32,713 bases of DNA from Halobacteriales archaeon QS_5_68_33 (GCA_003023785.1 PXRS01000054.1:13360-46072), one strand, 5' to 3'. Shown: positions 16,533 to 24,022, numbered from the stretch's first letter. Translations and numbers: made by a program. The notes: generated from the sequence alone by a model not told the origin.

Positions 16533-16574
16533 TACGGTCGGCGAAATACCGGTCAATCGGTACAACCGACCGTA
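16533..16574 (-). repeat. Palindromic element, copy 4 (42-bp deletion derivative, reverse orientation)
   Basis: On the minus strand it equals the first 40 bases and the last 2 bases of the 78-bp unit. The missing 36 bp lie between two CCGACCG direct repeats of the full element, as expected for a slippage or recombination deletion. With flanking bases the outer ends read TGATACGGTCGG...CCGACCGTATCA. It sits between the convergent serA and coiled-coil genes, 8 bp from the stop codon of the latter. Confidence 0.85.
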
Positions 16575-16582
16575 TCAGGTCC

Positions 16583-16915
16583 TCAGAACAGCGAGCGGAC
16601 CCGGTCGACGGTTCGCTCGGCGGCGTTCGCCTCGTCGCCGCGGTCGCTCGGCGGTCGTCCCCCGTCGGTGTGCAGTCCGCTGGCCGGTCGGTCGTCGAGG
16701 AGCGCCTCGTAGCGGTCGATGACGTGCTGACGGTCGCGCTCCGCGCGCTCGGCACGTGCCGCCTCGATGTCGAGCCGCGCCTCCAGCACGGCTATCTGCC
16801 AGAGATACAGCGCCTGGGGCGTCGTCTCGACCGACCGCGGCCTGCGGTCGGTGCGTGCGTCTCCCGTCGGCCCGCCCTCGGGCGGCCCGCCGGGCGCGTG
16901 GCCGTCGTGTGCCAT
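16583..16915 (-). CDS. Small coiled-coil protein of unknown function
   Basis: A 110-aa soluble protein. The N-terminal 30 residues are Gly/Pro-rich and disordered. The middle, QALYLWQIAVLEARLDIEAARAERAERDRQHVIDRYEALLDD (about 34-75), is a continuous amphipathic helix, likely a coiled coil. The C-terminus is polar and ends VDRVRSLF. TTTAGATAC about 29 nt upstream of the ATG fits a TATA element. Comparable short coiled-coil proteins are common in haloarchaea without a known role. Confidence 0.65.
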   Translation of the reverse strand: MAHDGHAPGGPPEGGPTGDARTDRRPRSVETTPQALYLWQIAVLEARLDIEAARAERAERDRQHVIDRYEALLDDRPASGLHTDGGRPPSDRGDEANAAERTVDRVRSLF

Positions 16916-16984
16916 GCTCCCGCACGTTGGCGTCGTCGTATCTAAAACCCCGGGCAGACGCGCGTCTGACTGCCCGCCGGCGCG

Positions 16985-17548
16985 TCACTCGGCCGCCCCG
17001 TCCGCGCCGCCCCAGTGCTCGATTCTGTCCTCCAGAAACCCGTGGACCGCGTCGGGCGGGTCGGCGAACCAGCGCGCCGCGACGACCTCCTCGTCGCCGA
17101 CGTCGAGTTGGGGCTCGGACTCCGTCACCGCCCCCTCGAACCACACGGTGAGCAGCAGGAAACGCCGCTCGGGGTTGGACTCGTCGACGACCGTCTTCCG
17201 GCGCGCCCGGAAGACACCCGCAAACTCCGGGTCGACGCCGGTCTCCTCGCGCACCTCGCGGCGGGCGGTCTCGGCGAGCGTCTCGCCCGGCTCGTGGCCC
17301 CCGCCCGGCGTCCCCCAGCGGTCGGGCGCGCCCTCGTGGCGGATCAACAGCGCCCGACCGTCGGCGTCGGTCACCCACGCGCCCGCGTCGCCGACCCACC
17401 CGTTCGCGGCACGCTCGACGCCCCACGCGAAGTAGTCCGGGTCGTTCGTGACCGTCTCCTCGACCACCGGGAACGCGCCGTACTCGCGTTCGATGCGGTC
17501 AAGTCGGCCCCCGATCTCCCGCCGGGTGCGCTCCTCAATGTCCGTCAC
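16985..17548 (-). CDS. Nudix hydrolase
   Basis: A 187-aa protein from the chosen GTG at 17548 (VTDIEERTRREIGGRLDRIE). The reading frame is open for another 264 nt upstream, but that extension is Pro/Thr/Arg-rich with no domain-like content and overlaps a different remnant. The complete Nudix box Gx5Ex7REUxEExGU is at residues 83-105 (GGHEPGET...RREVREETGV). The N-terminal helical part, REYGAFPVVEETVTNDPDYF, occurs in haloarchaeal Nudix proteins. It hydrolyses a nucleoside diphosphate linked to an unknown group. The start is less certain than the family. Confidence 0.88.
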   Translation of the reverse strand: MTDIEERTRREIGGRLDRIEREYGAFPVVEETVTNDPDYFAWGVERAANGWVGDAGAWVTDADGRALLIRHEGAPDRWGTPGGGHEPGETLAETARREVREETGVDPEFAGVFRARRKTVVDESNPERRFLLLTVWFEGAVTESEPQLDVGDEEVVAARWFADPPDAVHGFLEDRIEHWGGADGAAE

Positions 17549-17612
17549 GGGATCGCGTTCCGGTTCGGCGGGGATCAGTCTTGTGCCCGCCTGCCGCAAC
17601 CCCAATCGGTAA

Positions 17613-17762
17613 CGGGCTGACAGCACAGTCAGGACGCATGGCCGCCGAGTCGGGCGAGTCCTCACCGTCGTCGGGTACGAGTCGATGTTCGTCGTCGCCG
17701 GCGCGCTCGCGTCGCTCCCCGCGACACCGACCGCGCTCGTCCTCGGCGGGGGCGACGAGTGA
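17613..17762 (+). pseudogene. Possible C-terminal remnant of a membrane transporter
   Basis: A 49-codon open frame, preceded by a stop codon at 17610 and without a plausible start, ends at TGA 17760-17762. It reads RRVGRVLTVVGYESMFVVAG and then ALASLPATPTALVLGGGDE, which looks like the last membrane helix and tail of an MFS-type transporter. No other part of such a gene is nearby. The evidence is composition and pattern only. Confidence 0.3.
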
Positions 17763-17864
17763 CTGCCGACCCGGACCGGCGCCCGGTCAGCGCTCGCACA
17801 GTACTCGATCAACGATCCAACCGCACTCGCACTCCGGAATCAGCCCGTTCTGACCCGGCGAAGG

Positions 17865-17870
17865 TTTAAA
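17865..17870 (+). promoter_or_regulatory. TATA box for the DUF433/PIN-like pair
   Basis: TTTAAA lies 28-33 nt before the ATG at 17898, a typical archaeal promoter position for a leaderless or near-leaderless transcript. Confidence 0.6.
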
Positions 17871-17897
17871 TCCGAAACTGCCCCACTTCCGAACGAG

Positions 17898-18194
17898 ATG
17901 GCGACACAGCGGGTGACCGGGATCGTGCCCGGCGACGAATCGGAGATACACGACGAACCACACGTTGCCGGTTCACGGATCACGGTCCGGTACCTCCAGC
18001 GGCAGGTCGAAGAGCGCGGTCGCCCGCCCGAGGAGGTGGCCGAGGGTCACGGCCTCGACGTCGCCGACGTGTACGCCGCGCTCACTTACTATCACCGCAA
18101 TCCGGGTGAGATGGAGCGCGTCGAGACCCGCCGTACCGAACTCGCCGATGAGGCGGCCGAGCGGACGACGCTGACACCGCCCGACGAACGGTAG
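17898..18194 (+). CDS. DUF433-family antitoxin
   Basis: A 98-aa protein. The core EIHDEPHVAGSRITVRYLQRQVEERGRPPEEVAEGHGLDVADVYAALTYYHRNPGEM is the DUF433 fold: a strand with a conserved GSRITV turn, then a winged-helix-like part with the EVAEGHGLDVADVYAALTYYH hallmark. The C-terminal part is acidic and probably wraps the toxin. The toxin gene starts one base after this stop codon (TAG-G-ATG), the usual antitoxin-first order. The protein probably neutralises the toxin and binds its own promoter; both are inferred from the family. Confidence 0.88.
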   Translation: MATQRVTGIVPGDESEIHDEPHVAGSRITVRYLQRQVEERGRPPEEVAEGHGLDVADVYAALTYYHRNPGEMERVETRRTELADEAAERTTLTPPDER

Positions 18195-18195
18195 G

Positions 18196-18537
18196 ATGGC
18201 GTACCGGTTGCTGCTCGACGAGAACCTCGAACACGAGGTGCTCGATCGACTCGATGGGCGCCACGACGTCGAACACGTCGATCTCGCCCCCGAACTCGGA
18301 AAGGGTTCGAATGACGAGGCGCTCGCGCGCTACTCAGTCGAAACCGACCGGGCGATCGTGACCTACGACGACGATTTCATCGGCGATGTTCCTCCGGACC
18401 AGTACCGGGCGGTTCTCTTCTTCGAGGCCGATACGCTCCCGGCAGCGGATGTCGCGGCCATCATCGATGCCATGTCAGATGTCTATCCGTACGAGCAGGT
18501 CGAGGGGCTACAGAAGGTCGGCCGCGAGTGGCTCTGA
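18196..18537 (+). CDS. DUF5615 PIN-like toxin
   Basis: A 113-aa PIN-like (Mut7-C-type) protein. It begins MAYRLLLDENLEHEVLDRLD, with the acidic D-E pair expected near the metal site. It continues DVEHVDLAPELGKGSNDEALARYSVETDRAIVTYDDDFIGD, which carries the further acidic residues and the conserved aligned ends of the fold. It is likely a metal-dependent RNase, held inactive by the DUF433 partner directly upstream. All expected motifs are present and the gene looks intact. Confidence 0.87.
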   Translation: MAYRLLLDENLEHEVLDRLDGRHDVEHVDLAPELGKGSNDEALARYSVETDRAIVTYDDDFIGDVPPDQYRAVLFFEADTLPAADVAAIIDAMSDVYPYEQVEGLQKVGREWL

Positions 18538-18565
18538 AAGCGGTACGTCCCCGGACCGGGAGTCC

Positions 18566-19055
18566 TCACTCTCGTTCGAATCGCGCGACGAATCCGCCGT
18601 TGGGCGCCACGACCACGTCTATCGCCTCCCGTCCCGTGACCGTCCACTCCTCGCTTTCCAGTCCGTCGTTCCCGTCGTCTCTGCTCGCGGGTCGTCTCTC
18701 CCCGCTCGCTCGTTCCGATGCCTCGCTACGCTCGGCATCGCGCACGACATGCGCGGTCCACTCCCCGGTGTCGTCCCCGAGGAACGAGCAGTCCGCGGTC
18801 ACGATCCGCTGGGGGGCCCGCCGTGATCGACCCGAGGAACCACTCGGCGTGGTCGTCCCGCACCCGCCGGGCGACCGTCGCCTCGGTCCCGGGGTGGCCG
18901 CTCACGAAGCGCGTCTCGGCCCACGCCGCGGGGACGGTTTCGGGAAACGCCTCGGCGGCCGGCCGGGCGGCGTACTCGTCGATCCCGTCGGCGAAGTGTT
19001 GGAGGGCCGACTCGTAAACGACCGCCACGCGGTCGTCGGGTCCTCTCAGTTCCAT
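18566..19055 (-). pseudogene. GH97-like glycosidase, C-terminal remnant with a frameshift
   Basis: Two minus-strand frames together make the C-terminal part of a GH97-type alpha-glucosidase. The first, from 19055, has AVVYESALQHFADGIDEYAA, FPETVPAAWAETRFVSGHPG and TEATVARR...WFLGSITAGP. The second continues IVTADCSFLGDDTGEWTAHVVRDAE and ends GREAIDVVVAPNGGFVARFE. The shift falls in the C-run near 18813-18820. The catalytic domain (about 500 residues in intact relatives) is absent, because the remnant begins abruptly at MELRGPDDR. A segment ERSEASERASGERRPASRDD, encoded by the repeat at 18672-18735, interrupts the end. The assignment is by pattern memory and could be confirmed by a profile search. 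Confidence 0.6.
18672..18735 (-). repeat. Relative of the in-frame short repeat, inside the GH97 remnant
   Basis: The minus strand reads GAGGCATCGGAACGAGCGAG, then CGGGGAGAGACGACCCGCGAGCAG (split here for readability). The left half matches the repeat at 4867-4908 with few changes; the hairpin centre differs. Confidence 0.5.
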
Positions 19056-19195
19056 GTCTGCTCTGACCGCGCGTCGGGGGGAAAACGTTCCGAACGTCGC
19101 GAGCGGCTCCAGGTGACGTACCCGAGGGCGCCGCCGACCGCGGCCAGCGCCAGGACGCCGAGGTCGAACCTCCTGTCGCGGACGGACTGGCTCAC
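19046..19195 (-). CDS. Small single-helix membrane protein downstream of threonine synthase
   Basis: A 49-aa ORF from a GTG at 19195, two bases after the threonine synthase stop codon, to TGA at 19046-19048. It reads VSQSVRDRRFDLGVLALAAV, then GGALGYVTWSRSRRSERFPP and a short polar tail. One membrane helix (about residues 11-29) is flanked by basic residues, a believable small membrane protein. Its end overlaps the start of the GH97 remnant. It could also be a fortuitous ORF at a deletion junction. Confidence 0.45.
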   Translation of the reverse strand: MSQSVRDRRFDLGVLALAAVGGALGYVTWSRSRRSERFPPDARSEQTWN

Positions 19196-19197
19196 GG

Positions 19198-20420
19198 TCA
19201 CTCCGCGAGGTGCTCCAGCACGGCGTCGGTATCGGCGGGGACGGGTTCCGGGTCGCTGCCGGCCTCGTAGGCGGCGTCCGGGTCCTTGAGGAGGTGCCCG
19301 GTCGTCAGGCAGACCAGGCCGCCGAGGCGGGTTCGACGCCGACCCCCTCCTCGGCGAGCGAGCGCTGGGCGTCCGTGATCTCCTCGTCGGACACCGCGAC
19401 GGCGGTCCCGCCCGTCTCCCGAATGCCGGGCAGGGCCTTCGGCGCGTTGACGGGGTTGCCGATGCGGATGGCGGTCGCGCGCGTCTCGACGTCCTCCCAG
19501 CGGCGGATCTCCTCGGCGCCGTCCTCGATGGCCTCGACCATCGGCGCCGCGCCCTCGGCCTGGACGCCGGTGAGTTTCGGCACCTCGTCGGCGTCGATGG
19601 CGCCCGCCCGCCGCAACTCGCGGAAGCATTTGTACAGCGCCGAGGTGTTGCCGGCGTTGCCCACCGGCAGGACGATCCGGTCGGGATAGGTCCCCTCGTC
19701 GGCGAAAAAGCGTTCCATGATCTCCAGGCCGATGGTCTTCTGGCCCTCCAGGCGGAACGGATTGAGCGAGTTGAGGAGGTAGACCTCGCCGCGGGCCGCC
19801 AGGTCCTGGACGATGTCGAGACAGCGGTCGAAGTTGCCGTCGACTTCGAGGATGCGGGCGCCGTGGAGGCTGGCCTGGGCGACCTTCCCCGCGGCTACCT
19901 TCCCCGCGGGCAGGAGGACGAGCGTCTCCATTCCGCCGCGGGCGCCGTAGGCCGCCAGCGCCGCCGACGTATTGCCTGTCGACGCACACGCCAGGCGGTC
20001 GACGCCCACTTCCCGGGCGACCCGGACGCCCACGGTCATCCCGCGGTCCTTGAACGACCCGGTCGGGTTCATCCCCTCGTGTTTGACCCGCAGGGTCGCG
20101 ACGTCGACCGCTGCCTCCAGGCGGGGGACGCGGTGCAGCGGCGTCCCCCCCTCGGGCAGCGAGACGCCCGAATCGAAGGGGAGCGCGTCGCTGTAGCGCC
20201 AGACGCCGTAGCCGTCGTTCTCCGGGCCGCCGGTGGCGCGGAAGTCGTCCCAGGTCGGCAGGTCGGCGTACCGCACCTCCAGCAGGCCGTCACACTCGTC
20301 GCAGGTGTACCGGACCGCGTCGAACGGGGGGAAGCTCTCCCCGCACTCGATGCAGGTCAGCCAGACCCCGCCGTCGGCGATCGCGGGTTCCGCCTCGTCC
20401 AGGTCGAGGTATGTGCTCAT
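19198..20420 (-). pseudogene. thrC: Threonine synthase with an out-of-frame internal deletion near the C-terminus
   Basis: Threonine synthase converts O-phosphohomoserine to threonine with PLP. From ATG 20420 the first 371 codons are normal: a zinc ribbon (C23, C26, C40, C43), the PLP lysine K124 in HEGMNPTGSFKDRGM, CASTGNTSAAL, and the glycine-rich IVLPVGNAGNTSALYK. After VGVEPASAA the frame runs WSA and stops at 19305. The correct continuation, VCLTTGHLLKDPDAA...PVPADTDAVLEHLAE, is present two bases on in another frame, ending at 19198. Compared with family members recalled from memory, about 20 residues (near 58 bp) that normally join the two parts are missing. The gene is either a pseudogene or makes a protein about 55 residues short. 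An assembly error is also possible. Confidence 0.8.
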
Positions 20421-20658
20421 TACTCGATGGGTCGTCGCGCCAGGGAAAAAACGGCGTGGTTTCCCGGTGTGTCCTCCGGGCGTCGGCCTCGACGGCGAGA
20501 ATTTATCAGCGATGGGTCGACCAGCCGCGCTCGTGACCTGACCACTGCCGCGGGACGGGCAGCGGGAGCACGGCACGCCGTCCCGCGTTCGCCGTCGTGC
20601 CGTCTGTTCGTTCTATGGGGTCACAGGCGGTCCAGCCGTACCCCTCGTACCCGGCCGC

Positions 20659-21048
20659 TCAGACGTCGTCTTCGCCGAAATCGTCGATGCGGTCGTGGAC
20701 GTAGGCGGTCCACTCGTCGAGCGTCTCGTGCATCAGCTCCCGGGCCTCGGGGAGGGGGGTCGCGGCGTACTGGTAGACGTGGCCGCCGCCGTCGAGGAGG
20801 CGCCGCTCGCGCTCCGCGAGGCCCTTCTCGCGGAGCGTCGACAGCGAGCGGTTGACGTTGCTGCGGTCGCGTTCGAGCTCCCCGGCGAGTTCCTCGACCG
20901 TGCTCCCGGGGCTGTCGAGCAGCGTCAGGTACGTGCGCACCTCGTGGTCCTGGATGCCGAACACGCAGGCGAGTACGTCCGCGAACGTCGGTTCCTCGTC
21001 GAGCATGAGCTCGCGAAACCGCCGGGGTGAGGGGTCCGCCTCGACCAT
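20659..21048 (-). CDS. HTH transcriptional regulator (TrmB/MarR-like)
   Basis: A 129-aa winged-helix protein. The start MVEADPSPRRFRELMLDEEP is selected because GTTTATGCG (TATA-like) lies 28-30 nt upstream. The recognition region is AGELERDRSNVNRSLSTLREKGLAERERRLLDGGGHVYQYAATPL: helix-turn-helix followed by a wing. The end, LPEARELMHETLDEWTAYVHDRI, is a dimerising helix. The EVRTYLTLLDSPGSTVEELA segment is typical of haloarchaeal TrmB-like regulators. There is no ligand-binding domain. The targets are unknown; the region upstream (240 bp to the thrC start) shows no clear operator. Confidence 0.82.
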   Translation of the reverse strand: MVEADPSPRRFRELMLDEEPTFADVLACVFGIQDHEVRTYLTLLDSPGSTVEELAGELERDRSNVNRSLSTLREKGLAERERRLLDGGGHVYQYAATPLPEARELMHETLDEWTAYVHDRIDDFGEDDV

Positions 21049-21145
21049 CGTAGGCCCACGTTGGGACCCCCGACGCATAAACGGATACGTTACCCGCGTC
21101 TCGCCCGGTTCCGTGGAGGTCACCAGGTCTCGTCCTCCTGACGGC

Positions 21146-21379
21146 TTACCGACCGTATCCCTGGTTCTCCAGACAGGCCCGCATCTCCCCCTCGTCCTCG
21201 TGTTTGTGCAGTCGGGTCGGCGTGTCACAGTAGAACGTCTCGCCGTCCCACCGCAGCGTCACCTCGTGCTCGGACCCGAGAAACTCCGTCCGGACGACGA
21301 CGCGCTCCTCGCGTTTGAGCGTCTCCAGGAGTTCGTCGGCGTCCTGTTCGCCGGCGGTAACGACGGGCGGGTCGGTCAT
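21146..21379 (-). CDS. Small conserved haloarchaeal protein
   Basis: A 77-aa soluble protein. It has acidic helices (DADELLETLKREERVVVRT) followed by two strands, FLGSEHEVTLRWDGETFYCDTPTRLHKHEDEGEMRACL, with one Cys and two closely spaced His residues that could bind a metal. It ends NQGYGR. CTTATAGAC is centred about 28-30 nt upstream of the ATG, supporting the start. From memory, very similar 75-80-aa proteins are widespread in haloarchaea without a function. Confidence 0.7.
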   Translation of the reverse strand: MTDPPVVTAGEQDADELLETLKREERVVVRTEFLGSEHEVTLRWDGETFYCDTPTRLHKHEDEGEMRACLENQGYGR

Positions 21380-21405
21380 CGAGAACCGATACGCGCGGCT
21401 CCGTC

Positions 21406-21412
21406 TATAAGT
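21406..21412 (-). promoter_or_regulatory. TATA box for the 77-aa protein gene
   Basis: On the minus strand CTTATAG lies about 28-30 nt before the ATG at 21379, in the short gap after the YndJ-like gene. Confidence 0.55.
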
Positions 21413-21416
21413 TCGG

Positions 21417-22490
21417 TCACTCCACCCGGCCGGGGCCGACGGGGACCGACAGCCGCCAGCCCGCTACCCCGAAAAAGCCGAAGCCGTAGGCGTTCAGCGA
21501 CCCGTGGAGCGCCACCATCGTATCGAGGGTGAGCCCCAGCGGCGGGTTCCCGGTGAACGCGCCGACGCCGTAGCCGAGCGCCATCGCCATCGAGACGGGG
21601 AGCGCGAGCGCCGCCACGCGCACGAGGAACCGCTGGAACCGCGGCCGCCCCGCGGCGACCCGCAACGCGACGTACCCGCCGAGCGCCGCGACCGCGGTTG
21701 TGAAGGCCCCGACGGCGGCGATCTCGACCAGCGGCGAGAACGATATCCCGACGGCGATGAACGCCGGCCCGACCAGCACCACGCCGGCCAGCGGCCGGTA
21801 GACCCGGTCGCCCGCCGGGCCGATACACCGCCCCGCCAGCCCCGTGAAGACCGGCAGCACGAACCCCGCGTAGTGGAAGTGTACCGCCGTCAGGAGGATT
21901 ATCACGGGCTCGAACCGGAACGTCGCGCCGAGGTGCCAGAGCACCAGCGCGACGCTCCCGACCGTCGCGTAGCCCAGGCCGGCGTCTATCAGCGTCTCGG
22001 GCGCGAGGAGGGCTCGCAGCACGCTACTTCCGTCGTCGGTCCCGTCATCGCTCGCGGCCAGCAGGCGGTCGCGAAACCGCGCGAGTCCCGCGAGGCCGAA
22101 CAGCGCGGTCACGACCACCCACGGCGCGGCCAGCGCGGCGGCCCCGACCCCCGACTCGACCACGAGCGAGAGCGTCACGAGCAGCGCGCCGACGGGCTGA
22201 CAGAGCGTCGCCGCGGCGTGGGCCCGGTCCGCGAGCCCCCGGAAGCGCGGGCGGGCGGCCATCCGCGCCCCGAGGGGCACCAGCACCAGCGGCGCGAGCG
22301 CCAGCGCCTGCTCGACCGGCGTGAACAGTTCCGCGAGGCTCACCCCGGTCCAGACGAGCGCGCTCCCGGCGGCGCTGATGTCACCGAGCGCGACCCCCCG
22401 GACCGTCCAGCGCGGTGTCTCGGCCCGCGGCGTGGCCGTCGGGTCGACGCTGGTCCCGATCCACCCGGAGTCCCGGTCGCTCGCGCTCAT
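21417..22490 (-). CDS. YndJ-like polytopic membrane protein
   Basis: A 357-aa membrane protein with about ten hydrophobic helices. After a polar N-terminus come segments such as QALALAPLVLVPLGARMA, VVTALFGLAGLA and ILLTAVHFHYAGFVLPVFTG, with a conserved histidine cluster (HFHYAG), and the end MVALHGSLNAYGFGFFGVAGWRL with another His. This pattern is that of the YndJ family. In bacilli, as I recall, YndJ and DUF4166 occur in one polypeptide; here the DUF4166 part is the separate gene directly upstream, and the two overlap by ATGA. The His-rich helices could bind haem or a metal, but the function is unknown. Confidence 0.75.
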   Translation of the reverse strand: MSASDRDSGWIGTSVDPTATPRAETPRWTVRGVALGDISAAGSALVWTGVSLAELFTPVEQALALAPLVLVPLGARMAARPRFRGLADRAHAAATLCQPVGALLVTLSLVVESGVGAAALAAPWVVVTALFGLAGLARFRDRLLAASDDGTDDGSSVLRALLAPETLIDAGLGYATVGSVALVLWHLGATFRFEPVIILLTAVHFHYAGFVLPVFTGLAGRCIGPAGDRVYRPLAGVVLVGPAFIAVGISFSPLVEIAAVGAFTTAVAALGGYVALRVAAGRPRFQRFLVRVAALALPVSMAMALGYGVGAFTGNPPLGLTLDTMVALHGSLNAYGFGFFGVAGWRLSVPVGPGRVE

Positions 22491-23155
22491 CGTGGCGGGA
22501 GCGAGGTGAGCCCGGTCGGCCGGTACTCCTCGGGCACCGTCTCCCAGTCCTCGAACTCCTGGGTGAACGTCCCCCGGTACCGGAGGATCCGCCCGGTCAG
22601 CGGATTGGTTACCGTCGCCGTCACGTGGAACCGCTCGTCGCCCTCGTCGTAGCGGTCCCGGACCTCCACGTCGGCCGCGAGCGGCCCCGGCAGGCCGAGA
22701 TACCGGCTCCCGAGGCGGGTCCACTGGCGCCCGCCGCCGACGACCAGGGCGCCGTCCTCGACGCGGGGGCGGAGTTCGCTCGCGATGAGGCCGCCCCGTC
22801 CGAGGAAATCGAGGAGGCGCTCGTTCTCGTGGTCCCGGACGGTCACCGAGTCGAAACGCCGCTGTCTGTCGCCGAAGTCGAACGTCCGGCGGGTGGTGAG
22901 CGCCTCGTAGCCGTCGATCCGGTAGCCGACGGTCGTCACGGTGAAGGGCACGTCCGTCCCCGTCTCGGGAAAGAGCAGGTCGCGGGCGGGCATCGCGTAG
23001 AGGGCCGGTAGCGCGAGCGTCCCGTTGTCGATGTCCATCCGTCCCCGGCCGACGCAGGCGACGCCGTCGTCGGGCCCGATGCCGTACCGCTCCCGGACCC
23101 TGGGGTGGAGGTCGTCCGCCGCGTCGCCCAGCGCGTGCTCGTAGACCCCCGTCAT
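22487..23155 (-). CDS. DUF4166-family protein
   Basis: A 222-aa soluble protein. It reads MTGVYEHALGDAADDLHPRVRERYGIGP, then a beta-rich domain with PFTVTTVGYRIDGYEALTTRRTFDF and a C-terminal lipocalin/START-like part (VEVRDRYDEGDERFHVTATVTNPLTGRILRYRGTF). It ends in a Pro-rich tail. These are the expected pieces of DUF4166. Its last bases overlap the YndJ-like gene by the ATGA arrangement, so the two are translated from one message and probably act together at the membrane. Confidence 0.78.
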   Translation of the reverse strand: MTGVYEHALGDAADDLHPRVRERYGIGPDDGVACVGRGRMDIDNGTLALPALYAMPARDLLFPETGTDVPFTVTTVGYRIDGYEALTTRRTFDFGDRQRRFDSVTVRDHENERLLDFLGRGGLIASELRPRVEDGALVVGGGRQWTRLGSRYLGLPGPLAADVEVRDRYDEGDERFHVTATVTNPLTGRILRYRGTFTQEFEDWETVPEEYRPTGLTSLPPR

Positions 23156-23317
23156 CCGTCGGTCGTCCCTCCCGCTCGGTCGCCGCCGGTCGTGCCCCCC
23201 TCGATCCGTCGTCGACCTGCACGTTCGTCCATACCGGCGTTTGGACGCCTCCCGACAAGAGGGTTTACGCGTCGAGACGGGGTTTGTCGCGGGGTCGGCG
23301 GCCCGTCGAGCGCCGCG

Positions 23318-24022
23318 CTACGCCGGCGCTGTCGGGACGGCGTCGGGCCCCTCGGCGAGCGCCGCGAGAACGGCCTCGACGGTCTCCTCGCGCCCCGACG
23401 AGGAGAAGAACTCGTGGCCGCCGTCGTAGAGTACCGTGCGGGCGGCGGGCGTGCGGGCGCCGATGGCGTCGACGCCGACGACGCGGTCCTGCAGGCTACA
23501 GAAGACGACGGCGTCCGCCCGGATCGGTGGCAACCGCTCCTGTGCATCGACGATGGTCCGGAGGAACGCCGGCGCGGCGTAGTCGGCTCCGTCGGCCAGT
23601 TGTCGCTCGGTCACGAGGTCACCGATAGCGTCGGGGTCGTCGGGGACCGGGATGATCGGCCGACTCGTCGGGAGCGCCACCAGCAAACGCTGGAGGGGCG
23701 ACCCCTCGTCGGCCAGCCCCCACCAGGGGCTCAGGGACACCCGCGGGACGTCGGCGTCGAGGTGTGCGGTGATCAGTCCGCCGGTGCTGTGCGAGAGGAT
23801 CCGGTCCGGGTCCGTGGCGGCGTACCGCTCCTGTGTCGGCGCGAGGTACTCCCGGTCGAACTCCGAGATGTGCAGCGGTATCTGTCCGACGTCGACGACG
23901 TAGCCCGCGTCGGTGAGTTTCTCGACCAGCCACCGGACGTTCTCGTGGTCGGTCCGGTTGCCCCACCCGAGCACGAACAGCACCCGCTCGTCGCCGCCCT
24001 CGTCGAACTCCGTGAACTCCAT
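23318..24022 (-). CDS. Alpha/beta hydrolase
   Basis: A 234-aa protein without a signal peptide. It begins with a strand VLFVLGWGNRTDHENVRWL (an oxyanion-type GWG). The nucleophile elbow is SHSTGG (S79), a variant of GxSxGG, and the catalytic His is in DGGHEFFSS near residue 205. The acid is probably the Asp in SLQDRVVG. The closing helix contains EETVEAVLAALAEG. It is likely an esterase or lipase-like enzyme on an unknown substrate. It is followed (downstream) by the DUF4166/YndJ pair after 160 bp and has the LipA remnant upstream. Confidence 0.82.
   Translation of the reverse strand: MEFTEFDEGGDERVLFVLGWGNRTDHENVRWLVEKLTDAGYVVDVGQIPLHISEFDREYLAPTQERYAATDPDRILSHSTGGLITAHLDADVPRVSLSPWWGLADEGSPLQRLLVALPTSRPIIPVPDDPDAIGDLVTERQLADGADYAAPAFLRTIVDAQERLPPIRADAVVFCSLQDRVVGVDAIGARTPAARTVLYDGGHEFFSSSGREETVEAVLAALAEGPDAVPTAPA

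Noticed and set aside
14718-16565. A 615-codon minus-strand open frame opposite serA
   Set aside because: Shadow of serA; no recognisable domain and it ends inside the repeat element.
17549-17812. N-terminal extension of the Nudix protein by 88 codons
   Set aside because: The extension is low-complexity and out of character with the family, and it runs opposite the possible transporter remnant; the GTG at 17548 gives a normal Nudix protein.
21148-21158. TACCGACCGTAT at the end of the 77-aa protein gene, resembling half of the palindromic element
   Set aside because: Only the 10-bp terminus is present, with no interior or second arm; it encodes the last codons (YGR-stop) and is probably chance.
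23152-23232. A 26-codon minus-strand ORF whose stop overlaps the DUF4166 start
   Set aside because: Gly/Arg/Thr-rich with no conserved pattern. The overlap with the ATG could suggest a leader peptide, but nothing else supports one.
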